From Phytophthora hibernalis (lineage: Eukaryota > Oomycota > Peronosporomycetes > Peronosporales > Peronosporaceae), in the NCBI GenBank assembly GCA_012656075.1, contig JAAKBF010000032.1, positions 124,001 through 188,000 on the forward strand: DNA of 64,000 nucleotides. Reading direction: 5' to 3'. A program made the position numbers and the translations under genes. This document shows positions 1 to 10,511 of the stretch, piece by piece. Below the pieces are notes generated by a model. That model was not told the DNA's origin. It worked only from the letters and a program-made list of their open reading frames with translations, and searched no databases. How positions within the stretch are numbered: the stretch's first letter is position 1; the number at the start of each line of letters is the position of its first letter.

Positions 1-1296
1 CGCTTCGCAGTGATGCTCGGAGGAGAGAGTCCGAGCAACTCCCGGTCGATGTCGTCCGCCGTAATACCTAAACGAGCTTAGAAAGACCGTTGGGGCAAGA
101 GGAGAAGATCAGAACGTACCAGCAGAAGCAAGCACCAACGTGTCGACATCGATCTCGTGGAGAGCGGCGTGGCGACGAAGAATAGAGTTGGCCGGCTTCA
201 AGCTCGCGACCTGAGCTTCGAGGGCTTAGACTTGTGGAGAAACGGCACCGACCGAGGCTTGGTCAGAAGCCTCGAGAGCAGCCCGATGTTTGGCCACCTG
301 CTCAGTATAGGCCACCAAGCGAGCCTTGAAACGCTCACGGACCTGGTGGAAGAGACGCTGCGACGACGTCACCGAAGCCTCGGCCGTGGGCGCGAGCAGC
401 CCAGAGCCCTACTATGCGGTCGTGGTCGGCGATAGCAGTGTTGGTCTGACGCAGGTGCGCGGCTGCCTGTTCATGCTCGTCCTAGAGAGCGTTGTACGAC
501 TGACGGGGTTATCCAGAGAGTCACGAGTACGACTCTCGTCGCTGGTAGCTTGGTGCTGAAGCGCTCGAACTGCTCGCGTTCTCGCGTCTCTGCGTGGAGA
601 CGGTCTTCAGTGTCAGCGAGTTGAGCCTTGAGCTCTGCCACCTCGTTACGCAGGTCGACAATGAGCTCAGCCTCACCCGGTGGAAGTTGGGCGGGAGCCA
701 CAGCGGCAGTCAGAACCTCACCGAGGTCTGTGGCATGCTCATCCGGTTGTCGAGCGACGAATCGACTCGCCGAGGACGCTGACGGGCCACACCAACTACG
801 AGCTGACCCAATTGGAGGAGACGCTGCTCGACCAGAGCAGAGACTGAAGGCTCGGTCGAGGCAACGGGAGGAGAGCGACACCGGCGGTGTCGGTCTGGCA
901 CCCTACCGAGACAAGGCGAGTGTCCCGGGCGCCCGAGGGTCCGGAGACCGCCGCGGGAGTACCGCGGAGCAGGTACGACAGGACGGGCGAAGCCTCTGGT
1001 GATGACGGAGGCGTGGGGAGCGGCGAACCTTCGGCCGCACCACCATGAGACGGCGGAGGACCACCGGGACGTTGTAGAGGTGGTACCGAAGACTCGGCGG
1101 GTCCAGGAACGTCTGCAAGAGCATCAGCAGGCTCCGGCGTTTGTGCCTGTGATATGGAAGGAAGATGGAACGACGAGTTAGAAGGAGTGCAGGATGTTGC
1201 GGGGATGAAGATGGAGCAGCCTACCCCGTCGCCCGGAGTGATGGCACGAAGAGCGGCGGCGGTGGTGTCGCTGAGAAGACGTGACGGATGAGCCAT
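1..1296 (-). pseudogene. Degenerate gag-like / coiled-coil reading frame
   Basis: On the minus strand an ATG at 1296 opens a Pro/Ser/Ala-rich stretch that runs to about 800, with the peptide VGCQTDTAGV near its end. The reading then continues in another frame (881 to 471) into a charged heptad-like segment, EVAELKAQLADTEDRLHAE, a probable coiled coil. Below 470 only short frame-broken pieces remain. Proline-rich N-termini followed by coiled coils are common in oomycete Gypsy gag proteins, and the stretch lies next to an LTR, so a retroelement origin is inferred. No zinc knuckle or pol motif is visible, and an unrelated decayed gene cannot be excluded. The window edge cuts it off. Confidence 0.4.
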
Positions 1297-1487
1297 GGTG
1301 TGAAGATGCGAAGCACCACGACGCGCACTACTTGTGGAAGCTTGCGTCGAGGCGGGGGCAGTTGTGGTGTTGGGTTTTGGAGGCGCTCGGTCGCCAGTCG
1401 GCAAGGTTGCCCTTGCTGAAGGAAAGTGACCGTCGTGCCTGATTGGCGGAATACATTCCCCGCGCCACAGTGACCACGATAGTTTAG

Positions 1488-2250
1488 TGACCAAGGCCTC
1501 GGTCGGGTATAATAAATTCCCGGCCGAGGGTACGAACCCTCGTTTGTACCCATTTCACTTTCGAACCCTCGGTCTTATAGAGCCGGGTACAGGATCACAT
1601 ACTGGGATCGGTTCACACTGGATATTTGTATTTAGATATAGGACTAGCCATATGATTGACTACAGAGGCTCTCAGAGCCATAGATCAACACAAAATAAAT
1701 CAGCAGTCTTCCACTTAAGTCACCAAGGGACCCAAGTCCGTCTTCGGTAAGTCTAGCTAGCTTATCTTAGGGTCTGGATACGCTCGGCTTGTGGGATGCT
1801 GGTCAGCGAGCCTAAGGTACATTGAACCGAGGGTTTGTTGCTGGCCAGTCCAAGAGATTAGAGTGGCCGAGTGTTGGGAGCGACGAGAAGCGTCGTTCAC
1901 CATATATTATAGTGGGACCGAGTGTTCCATACATATTTTACTACCCGCCGAGGTTTTACCTCGGCAAACCCGTATTAGGCTTGACAGCCGGTACCCTTCC
2001 TTCTAAGGGACTGCGGGGTTCGCGCGAAAGCGCAATATTGCATACTAGCCCTCGCTTGTGGCTAGTGGTGCAGGTTATTGGGTTGGCCTAATACAACCTA
2101 GGTGTACAGAGGGTTCACATCCAACCCGGCGTAAGGGATCGTTCCTGGTCTTCAGGTTTGATCCAACGCTCGTTGATCTGACAAGGAGAAGCGAGTGTTG
2201 TTGGTGGGACTCATACCGTTTGGTAGTGATAATTTCTGCGTGATCCTACA
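1488..2250 (+). repeat. LTR copy A of Gypsy-1 family (solo or truncated)
   Basis: About 720 bp from roughly 1528 match 24678-25386 nearly base for base, and part of it recurs at 61641-61876. Homology ends at CCTACA (2250). In the 24.7 kb copy this same end is followed by a tRNA primer site; here it is followed by unrelated sequence, so this is a solo LTR or an LTR left by a deletion. The left end is uncertain: TGACCAAGG at 1488 is a possible TG start, but copy B begins about 40 bp later. No target duplication was found for either choice. Confidence 0.85.
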
Positions 2251-2289
2251 CAAGTCTCAAGAGGAACGAAGCAAGAAACGGATCATGAT

Positions 2290-3779
2290 TTTGAGGACGA
2301 CCCACCATCGACGCAACGCTCTCTGGTGGATCCTAGCAGCTCGTTAGCTCCAACTACCCTTCAACTCCCTCCGGCTACCCTCCAAGTAACTCCAGGTACC
2401 TCCCAAGTAGCTCCTGGTACTGCTGGAGTAACTCCAGGTACCACCAGATACTTCGGGGTACCACCAGATACTTCGACTGTGCAGAAAGACCCACCACAAC
2501 GGGAGACTTCACGAAGTGAACCATGGCGGACGAAGCGTCCGCATATCAGCAGCAGTTCATCCGAATCGTCGAGGTCATCCCCACCCGGGTTCGTCTTGGC
2601 AAAAAGCACCACGAGTCGTGGCCGACCTAAAGTCAGGAAAATCAAGGTCATGCTGAAAAGAAGCAGCGCATCAAGCGTGGTAAGAAAAGGCTGCCAAGTT
2701 GATGCATGGGACCTTGGCTCCGGGTTCAAGTGTGCGAAACATCGTAACGTTGCTGGATCAAGACCACACATATGAATACGCGCATCAAGTTTTACTAGCA
2801 CTCTCTATCTGAGACGTGCCAAAGTCAAGAAGGTCATCGCCGGGACTTTCACGTCCGAAGAGTGCAACGACGACGTGCGATTTGTTTTCCCAGAAAGGTT
2901 CGTGATGAAAGCACAATCGGCTATATTGGCGTTTCGAAAAAGCTTCTAAAGAAGATGAGGGTGCTGAAGGCAGCGCTGGTGGTCTGTCGGATGCTGAAGA
3001 CAACGTCGGTGTTCGAGTACCCCACTTCGGCATTTTTCACCACAAAGATATCATCGCGATGAACCGCTGGCACACCTGCATGGGCTACTTAGCAGAAACA
3101 GAGGATGCAATCAATTGGGCGAACAACACGAGTATCAAGCGCATTGGAATATCCGACCAGCTGTCCGATGGTGTTAACAGCGAACTGTTTGAGCGAGAGA
3201 TCGCTATTAGGCAGTTGTTACTCCGAGGTGGACGATCTACGCCGTTTGGTGAGGTCCCGTACCGTTCACTATTGACATTCCGGGAAAATGTGTGGATCAA
3301 CGACAATGCCATGTGTCACGCGCTGGATCTTCTGCAGCGAGAGAACCCCAACGTTGGGGTAATTTTCATGCGCTTCAAGGACCAAGATGCGAAGTTAAAG
3401 GCGGCTACTGCTGGAAATCCATTCCGAGAGACGAGCGAGGTGATTATGCTGCCACTGCATATTGACGACAACCATTGGTGCGGGGTTGTGATCGACTTAC
3501 GCCACGATACCCGTGGAATCACGATTCTCGATCCATTGCAAGCGCCAAAGTCGAAGTATTACGATGCGTGTGAAACGCAGTTGAAGGGTGTGTTTGGAGA
3601 GATCTGTGAGCTGTTGATGATCAAGAGGAGACGCGTCTGCGGCAGCCAAACATGGCAAGCTGTGATCCTACGGTTCTGATGTTCTTTGAGTGCTATATCA
3701 AAGGAATCAAGATTCCTGTCAAACCCAGCCAACAGTTGATGCCGTTTCTAAGACTGCAATACATCCTGAAAAGCATGTC
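2290..3779 (+). pseudogene. Ulp1/C48-type cysteine protease frame, broken
   Basis: A Ser/Pro/Thr-rich and basic N-terminal part (about 2290-2775) is followed, after frame breaks, by a Ulp1-like peptidase region (about 2955-3679 and 3630-3779). Visible motifs are WINDNAMCHALDLL, then the His box HIDDNHWCGVVID, then the Asp box ILDPLQAPKSKYY. The segment with the expected catalytic Cys, QPNMASCDPTVLMFFE, lies in a different frame from about 3630, so a one-base shift separates the Cys from the His and Asp. The usual QxDGxxCG motif is also eroded. Ulp1 domains are frequent cargo or ORFs of oomycete DNA transposons; here no transposase remains. LTR copy A ends just upstream and may have interrupted the original element. 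Confidence 0.65.
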
Positions 3780-4974
3780 GTAGCTGCCCAGATAATCTTG
3801 TTAATACATCATTTCTTCACTCTTCTCGTAGCAGTTCTTGCTTGGAACTGTTGGTCGTTGTCCCCGCTACTTGTTAGAGATGAGAATCGCTAATTGCATG
3901 CAGATATGTACGTTCTCTGCGTGCAAACATACCCACGAAGTGCCATGTTTCAAGGAGATACTCCAGCGAAAGAACCACCGGAAATCGCGTACTGACGCAG
4001 GCAAAAATCGACAAGTCTTTTGTACATTCCAGCAACAGTCATTGTGTGAACCACAACACAAAATACATTCGAGCAACACATGACACAAGACCGCTGTCAG
4101 CCAGTCAATGAAATCTCTACAAACTGTGAAATTTATGAAATCTCCTTGGATAGATTACCCTATAAAACCCATTTTTGTCACATGTACCTATAATACGCGG
4201 AAAATGACTCCAGTAACTAAAGGCACTCGGACTGTTGTAACTCGAGCTCGCGCTTAAGTACGATCCACTCGGACCCTCTAATCACAATATTTTAACACGC
4301 ATTGCCTGTAACAACCCGCCCTTTTCGCGGGCCGCCGGTCGGTCGGAAATATTTGCTAAATCCGGTTGGATCGACCAATAGCATTCAATTTAACCACGGG
4401 GTATCGTTGAAAAGGTCTAATTGCGAACTTTCCAGCCAATGACTCTGCAATATTGCCAAGTTGCTCAAATTTGAAAAATCGCGGGAATCCGCAGGAGGGA
4501 TGTCATGAGGGATATGTTGGGATCTCACTCTGAAATAGAATAATTTAGATGACTTGATTAAAGTATTCCAGCCTCCCAAATAGACTACGGGAAAACCTGC
4601 AGCAAATCATTCAACTGTTGGCAATACGACCGACCAAGATCTTGGCATTCAGTTATCAGACGACTTATCTGCAGTGGAAGGAATGCTGTACTGCAAATAG
4701 AGTCGTCGTTACCTGTTGAATATTCATGCGAAATTAGCGCTTCTTAACGGTTCTGGATGATAAGAATTTGGTCGACTTCGATAACTTCGGATCCTAAATG
4801 ATTTGAGATATAGCTGGATTTACACTGGATAACTGTATGTTATTAAAATAACAATAATACCGTATTTTAATACGGTATTTAATTTTAATACGGTATTACT
4901 GTACACACATTCAATGGCGCAAACCTAACACTGTATTTGTCCCGTTCAGCACCGAAGCCTAAGGTGGTTCCCGT
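3780..4974. other. AT-rich intergenic stretch without a recognisable gene
   Basis: No frame longer than about 80 codons is supported by any motif, and composition shifts toward A/T relative to the flanks. The only clear structure is the palindrome cluster at 4856-4897. A GC-rich patch with a short hairpin lies around 4315-4345. Confidence 0.6.
4856..4897. repeat. Palindrome with 11-bp arms plus a third arm copy
   Basis: AATACCGTATT (4856-4866) and AATACGGTATT (4869-4879) form a perfect inverted repeat with a 2-nt loop. A further AATACGGTATT stands at 4887-4897. It could be a cruciform-prone AT-rich site or the end of an eroded transposon. No matching partner was seen nearby. Confidence 0.75.
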
Positions 4975-5318
4975 GTCTAGGAAGTACGTTCACGTCTCGC
5001 CTTCACTCAGCACCCTGGCGAAACCACAGTCGATGATCTTGGTGTCCAGTGCGCCGGCCGTGTCCTGCCGATGTCGGCGACGTGTCGAGACTGCCAGCAA
5101 CATGTTCTCCGGCTTGAGGTCACGTGCATGACCTCGCGCTCGTGCACGTACTGCAGGCACGCGTTTTGGAATACGTTGTCCCCGGTGGCGTCGAAGAGCA
5201 CTCTTTCCTCCAGCAGCTCAATGATCAGGAACAGGTAGCTGTCGTCCTTGAAGGCCTGCTCGAGTTTGGTGATGTGCGGGTAGTCCACGCGCCGCAGCAC
5301 GTCCACCTCGCGTCGCAC
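4975..5318 (-). pseudogene. Protein kinase fragment (CAMK-like), truncated
   Basis: The minus strand encodes part of a kinase N-lobe and hinge, REVDVLRRVDYPHITKLEQ then YLFLIIELLEERVLFDA, followed by the catalytic-loop region EREVMH and, in other frames, a piece reading LKPENMLL and then IIDCGFARVLSEGET. The HRD to DxKPEN segment is frame-broken, the metal-binding DFG reads DCG, and the frame stops before the activation segment ends. The N-terminal glycine loop and the C-lobe are missing. The order and spacing match a Ca/calmodulin-dependent-type kinase. It is a dead fragment next to an equally broken permease. Confidence 0.75.
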
Positions 5319-5366
5319 CGAGGCGGCAAATATTAGTACTCGTACGTCTGCTGTTGGCCCGTGAAC

Positions 5367-6170
5367 AGCGAGGGCAACAACCTGATCATCCTGCTGAGTA
5401 TCTGGCGCCCGGCGGTCCCCGTCTCGGCTGTCATCACGAGCGAGTTCGAGTCGTTCAGGCGCCGCGGCATCAAGATCGCCACCATTTCGCTTTGCAGCGC
5501 TTCCGCGTCATCATGGACGCCGTCTTGTCCGTCATCGTGCTGGCCGCCGCCAAGTACAGCACCCTTGAGAACGGCGCGTCACCTCTCAGCAACTCGTTCA
5601 GCGTAGTGTCGGCACTGGCGGCCGTGTACTGGTGGATCAAAATTCCGGAGACGCCGCGATACGCCATGGACGTCCTTAAGGGCACGGAGGAGAGCGCGCG
5701 CAGCAGCCACGCTCAAGGTGCTCATCGGCTGTGCGGTCGTGTGATTCTTCCTGGACATCGGCTGCTACGGCACGTCGGTGAACATGTCGGTGGTGCTGGA
5801 GATCATCGGCCACGGTAGCGCCGCGTCCACAGGCAACCAGAAGATCTACGACGACCTGTGGAACCGCTCGATCGGCACGGCCATCATCAGCCTGGTCGGC
5901 ACTGTGCCCGGGTACAGGTTCACCATCCAGTACATGGTCTTCGCGCTACTCACGCTTCTCTTCCTCTTCATGAACATCTTCTTCAATGATCTCAAGACCG
6001 ACAATGTGGCCGCGTTCGTCTTCACGTACTAGTTCGTGCAGTTCTTCTTCGGCCCCAACCCACGGCGGTGCGCTCGACAGGTCACGGCATCTCCGCCACG
6101 TCGGGCAAGGTCAGCACCACCATCGCCGCACAGATATCACGGTGGTCGGTCGTGATGAGCGAGGGGTTGG
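5367..6170 (+). pseudogene. PHO84-type phosphate:H+ symporter fragment
   Basis: Frame-shifted pieces of a major-facilitator transporter of the fungal/oomycete high-affinity phosphate permease type. One piece has an inner helix followed by YWWIKIPETPRYAMDVLKG, the loop typical of this family. Another reads GYYGTSVNMSVVLEIIGHG and then IGTAIISLVGTVPGY. A third ends in FVQFFFGPN and RSTGHGISATSGKV after an in-frame stop at about 6030. N-terminal helices 1-4 are absent. At least three frame breaks and one stop make it non-functional. It is divergent from the kinase fragment, and their starts nearly touch. Confidence 0.75.
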
Positions 6171-6243
6171 ACACTTGGGCTCGTCACCGGCGCTTGCTTT
6201 GCTCGGTTGTGTCTGCGTCTGCGCTCTAAATTAACGATCAGGT

Positions 6244-6308
6244 CTGGTGGTAACTTACCACCAGTCCACTGGTAAGGGATTTTTATATTACGATTTTAGC
6301 CCTTACCA
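6244..6308. repeat. Compound foldback upstream of the RADX-like gene
   Basis: CTGGTGGTAA (6244-6253) and TTACCACCAG (6255-6264) are a perfect 10-bp inverted repeat around one base. Directly after it GGTAAGGG (6271-6278) pairs with CCCTTACC (6301-6308) over a 22-nt T/A-rich loop. It lies 120-185 bp before the start codon at 6429, so it may be a protein-binding palindrome or a small foldback element. Confidence 0.7.
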
Positions 6309-6319
6309 AACGTCCCGCG

Positions 6320-6330
6320 CTGATTGGCGG
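6320..6330 (-). promoter_or_regulatory. Possible CCAAT box
   Basis: TGATTGGCGG contains an inverted CCAAT (CCAATCA on the minus strand) about 100 bp before the RADX-like ATG, a usual distance for NF-Y sites. The same GATTGGCGGA string also occurs at about 1440 and 27884, outside gene promoters, so functional weight is low. Confidence 0.3.
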
Positions 6331-6428
6331 ATTATTTTCCGGCGTGATCTATTGCAGCTTTCGGACTGGCGTCCGGAATCTACTGTTTCTCAAGACTTGC
6401 GTGTAAAAACGTAATTTATTTTTTGAAC

Positions 6429-8976
6429 ATGGGCGGGAGTGTGGCGAGTGCGGAAGCGCCGAGTCTGACGACGCATGGCGTGCGCCAGCTGTACCGGGAC
6501 GCTGCGGCATTCACTGCCGTGCGCCTGCAAGTATTGGGCGTGTACCGCTGTACGTCTACGGCCCTTGAACTCCTATTATTAGTGGATAACCCCTTTAGTT
6601 GAGTCATTTTCCCGCTTTTTAGACCTAACGGACCCGGCGCTCAAGGAGCGACTGAGGCTCGACGCACGCGACGTGTTCGACGTGCTGCTGAGTGATGGTC
6701 GCCACAAGCTGAAGGCGGTGCTGGCGCCAGAGCTGCACGCGCTCGTCTGGAGGCGCGAGCTCAAGGCGCACAGCATCGTGCGCGTCACCAGGTTCCAAGT
6801 GTCCAGTGAGGACCCACAGGACGCCAAGCAGAGACAGCGCGTGGTGTTGTTACAGGATCTCATAGTCACGTCTATGGGAGACGAAGCTCTGCCGGAGAAG
6901 GTGCTGGACGCCGAGCAGCTGCAGTTCCTGTCCACCGTGCACCCGCGAGAAGTGGAGCTGGTGCCGCTTGTGGGCGAGCGCGCGTACTATTTACCGCTGC
7001 GGTCGGATCACTACACGCTGGACTGGGCCTGTAGCTTCACGGGCGGACTGCCGGACGAAGACTCGCCGCTGGACGATCTCGAGCGCAATTGGGCGAGCAA
7101 ATACGGCGGCCCCGCGACAGAGGAGCAGCAGACAGCAAGTGCTGCACTCGCGTGGAATATTCACCCGGAATATTGTGCCCGTCTGTTCACGCCAGAATTT
7201 GGGAGAATATGTGCTATTCACGAGGCCCTAGAGGAGATTAAGAAGGGCGAGCAGGTTGGATCTGAATGCAAGCTGTTTCCGCCGATGATTGGGGCCATAC
7301 GAGTGAAATCCAAGGTCATGAATACGGGCGATCCCGATTTCTCAAATCCATTCCCGTTCATGTTCAGCGCGGTTGTAGGTACGTGGGTCGAAAGATTTAC
7401 TAAGAACTGGGCGTGTTCTTGATCATGTCAATGTTTTGGAATTTTCATTCGCAGTGGATGCTACTAGCGTGTTTGAAGTCGCGTTTTCGGGTCCATGTGT
7501 GCAAAGTACTACATGTCGTTGCGCGAAGGTGACCTCATCCAGTTCAGAGGGTATTCCACCATCAGTCCCGATGAATTTCAGTACACGAGAACAACCACGC
7601 CGTTGATATTCTATCAACACGAATCATCAGGAAGCGCTCTTCTTGTACCGAGTAAGTGCCGCATCGTTCAGATCAAAACCCACGTGCCTGTCTGCTGACA
7701 AACATTGCCGCTTGGATTCGCAGGTAAGTATTGGGATCTCCTTGAAGGGATGAAGCTGGTACCGCATTTGCTGGAGATCGTCGAGGATAAAACTCAGCCC
7801 GAAGTAGACTCATGGGATCCCCGGCAGTTACGGCCATCCTGGCTCGAGTGCAGTTTCGTGAACAGTTTGAACACGCTACATTGGGGTGAGAAGGCGATCA
7901 ATGCTCGAGATATTATGTACTTCGATTTTGTTGGAGTACTATCGAACGTCGGCAAAATTGTCCGGAAGCGAAAGCGGAGCTTGGACGAGGACTGTCCAGA
8001 AGTAACGGAGTCCCGGTGGGTGAAGATGATCGATAGCAGCTCGTCACATGAACTTGTCGTCCGACTAGGGGAGTGCTCTCAACCCGCTGTCTTTCGATCT
8101 CTTGAAGCAGGCAACACCCTCATGATAAGCAAGCTTCAGTGGATTATACTACCGGGTGCTACAACTGCGGACACGCGGATCCAGTATGCGACAACAAGTG
8201 TTTTTCTGTTCTTCGGATGAACGAAGCCGTGCTCCCGTTCCGGTCTATCGAGGTTTGCAACTTAACTGTCTACTTCGCGAACAACATCAACAAAAATGCT
8301 GCTTTTGTCTTGCACAATGGCACGGGGAAAGCAAGCTGGCCGCGCACATCGAGAAGAAGTATCGTCCTCGGAACAGCCTTCCTACTGATATTAGTCAGTT
8401 TAAGGAAACGTTTGGTCTGCACGTGTCCTCGTTCAGGTATGCGGTTGCGTGCAAAGGTGATGATTGTGCTAGAAGGATGAGTCTAATTAGCTGTGGCTGT
8501 TTCGTTGCAGTTGTTTATCCAAGCTAGTGCTTCACATGGAGGCGTATGAGCACCAACACGTTGGATTGGTTGGTTTAGTGACCGCTATTAGCAACGAAGA
8601 TGAGCCGGCGAAGGCCGGCCCAACAGTACTGCTCCAACTCAGCGAAAGCAGCAACGCAGCTCACCATTTGACTGTCGCTGTGAGCAGGAATCAGCTGTAC
8701 CAGAGGCCAGTCATCAAAAGGAGAATGAAGTCGATCGTTCCACCCGAGTCACTCTCTTTGATACGCTTGCTACCGTCCAACCTTGTGGACCATATGCACG
8801 CTCACGCATTGAGGAACACAGAATTCGCGCAGTCTACGAACCCGGAACTGTCGTTGGAATTTATCGAGCAGTACCTGATCACGTCAGAGCGCGAATATTT
8901 ATTTTCGCTGCAGATCTTCCAAGACGGAAGCGGTCATGTAACCTGGGAAGTCGATGCAATTTTTGCCGTACCTTGA
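6429..8976 (+). CDS. RADX-like, RPA1-related ssDNA-binding protein
   Basis: The five-exon model is 6429-6549, 6623-7378, 7455-7651, 7724-8436 and 8511-8976, with introns of 72-76 nt that have GTACGT/GTAAGT/GTATGC donors and CAG or TAG acceptors. It encodes about 750 residues. The N-terminus matches the RPA1N OB-fold (SLTTHGVRQLYRDAAAFTAV, then VLLSDGRHKLKAVLAPELH). Further OB-like segments follow, including FVGVLSNVGKIVRKRKR then RWVKMIDSSSSHELVVRLGE, whose order and spacing resemble vertebrate RADX, an RPA-related protein that limits RAD51 at replication forks. A nuclear role in replication or repair is inferred. Apparent one-base shifts at about 7488, 8203 (a TTTTT run) and 8330 (GGGG) have to be bridged; there are no stop substitutions. 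A generic RPA-like OB protein is the alternative. Confidence 0.65.
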
Positions 8977-9288
8977 GATGAGATTGAACATGGAATTGCG
9001 TACGGTAGCACTACAATACACAAGTGAGCAAAAGACAACCGTGTTGCGTACGTCGATAGCAAACTGACAATCCAGCTAACAATGGGATAACAAACGGTGC
9101 AAATGAACATTACGCCGCCTATCGTCAAATATTTAGCGAATATGCGCTCACATTGCGTCGCATAATCCGACCAGAGCTTTCGTAAAGTAATACGCAGCGC
9201 TTGTCGGAGTGCTCCAGGCGCAAAAGCAAGAGATGCTCTTCACCGCCCCTATTACTCCGTCTGTCTCCCGCCTCTTTCTCGCGTAAGT

Positions 9289-10261
9289 TCACCTAGCCTG
9301 TTCGTCATTTGGTCGACCTTTCAAGCGGTCAATCAAAGTCATGACTTTGCGGTACTTTTCCCGCTCGCGGCCTGAAGAACCCTTCTTCTTGCCGGTGTAG
9401 TACTCGCTGGAGCTGTGGACCTTGTAGCCGAAGACGCGCGGCACATATGTCTGCGTCGGCGGCGGCACTACGAGATGGGGATGCGTCATAAGGAACACGT
9501 GCGGGAACGTCGCGCCAAAGTACGCACCATCAATCTCTGCAACAACAACAAAAAATAACAAACACAACCTTAGTCTCTCGTACATCACCTCAGCGACCCC
9601 AATCCTTGCAACGTACGGCCCGCCCGCTGCGACTTGGGGAAAAGATATCTCTGCATTTGGGGCAGAAGACATTGACGGTCGTGTGTCTGGGCACGTCCGA
9701 CTGGCCCACGGGCAGCACCGGTTGTCCCTGGCAGTAGACGCGATGGCAGCGGCCGAAGTCGACGTTCTGGTACTTGTCGAGCATGGCGGCCATGCCCTTG
9801 GTGGTGAGGATGTAGCGTGCGTGAATGAGTCCGTAGAGCATCTCGGCGGCGGACTCGATCATCTCCTGCTGGATCTGGGTGAGGCTGCTGTCGTTGGGCG
9901 TCTCGATGTCCAGGATAATGTCCAGCGCGTAGTCGTAGTACGGGACGATGCTGCTCAGACCCGTGAGGTTGAAGTCGTCCTCGATATAATCCTCGTCCAC
10001 CTCGCATAGGAAGCTGTTCTCGCGCAGGGAGCAGAACCAGGCGATCCAGCTTGTCTCCTCGTCGCTGCCCTCCACGTCGTTGTCCTCGTCGTCGTCGTCG
10101 TCATCGTCCAGTGCACTCGAGTCTTCCTCCTCCTCCTCCTCCTCCTCCTCCTCCGATACACTGACGGAAGCACGCGCCGCCTCTGACACGCGCAGCTCCT
10201 CCATGTGACCGAACAGTCGCTCCATCTCGGCCTCCTCCGCCGTCTGCGCTGACTGGCTCAT
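9289..10261 (-). CDS. CSNK2B: Casein kinase 2 regulatory (beta) subunit
   Basis: Two exons on the minus strand, 10261-9617 and 9534-9289, with an 82-nt GTACGT...CAGAG intron, give 296 residues without any frame break. The core is diagnostic: SWIAWFCSLRENSFLCEVDEDYI, AAEMLYGLIHARYILTTKG, the zinc finger CHRVYC...CPKC, and DGAYFGATFPHVFLMTHPH. The beta subunit dimerises through the zinc finger and holds two catalytic alpha subunits. Residues about 40-70 are an unusual Glu/Asp run written by GAG/GAC triplet repeats, replacing the short Ser/Glu start of animal homologues. The C-terminus ends in a basic tail. It is transcribed divergently from the phosphatase-ASCH gene, with 250 bp between start codons. 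Confidence 0.95.
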
Positions 10262-10496
10262 GCTGTCGCGTCCCTTTGGCTCGGAATTGGCTCGAACGGG
10301 GCTTCAGAGCGCTGCGTTGTGTCTTTGGGTCGCTCCTCAGACACGAAAAGAGCGCGAAACGGGTGGCACGCACAGAATACGGTACACGACGCCGCTCTAG
10401 TCGCACGACAAAGGTCCGCCGTCGCTTTCTTCCCAAGCGAGGCGGTCGGAATTGATGGTGCCAGGTTTCTGGTACATTGTGTGGAATACGTCAACT

Positions 10497-10508
10497 GTAG
10501 CCATTTCA
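10497..10508 (+). promoter_or_regulatory. Initiator-like GTAGCCATTTCA before the DSP-ASCH gene
   Basis: The 12-mer ends four bases before the ATG at 10512. Identical copies precede TIP41 (11827-11838) and the minus-strand membrane-protein gene (19144-19155). Oomycete core promoters carry an Inr containing a CATTTC/CATTYN core, so this is read as a transcription start element, giving a very short leader here. Confidence 0.5.
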
Positions 10509-10511
10509 ATC

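Noticed and set aside
4315..4345. Rho-independent style terminator hairpin
   Set aside because: A GC hairpin is present, but the context is eukaryotic and no gene ends there.
10101..10436. Arg- and Gly-rich minus-strand frames over the CK2 beta start
   Set aside because: They are out-of-frame shadows of the GAG/GAC triplet run of the CK2 beta exon.
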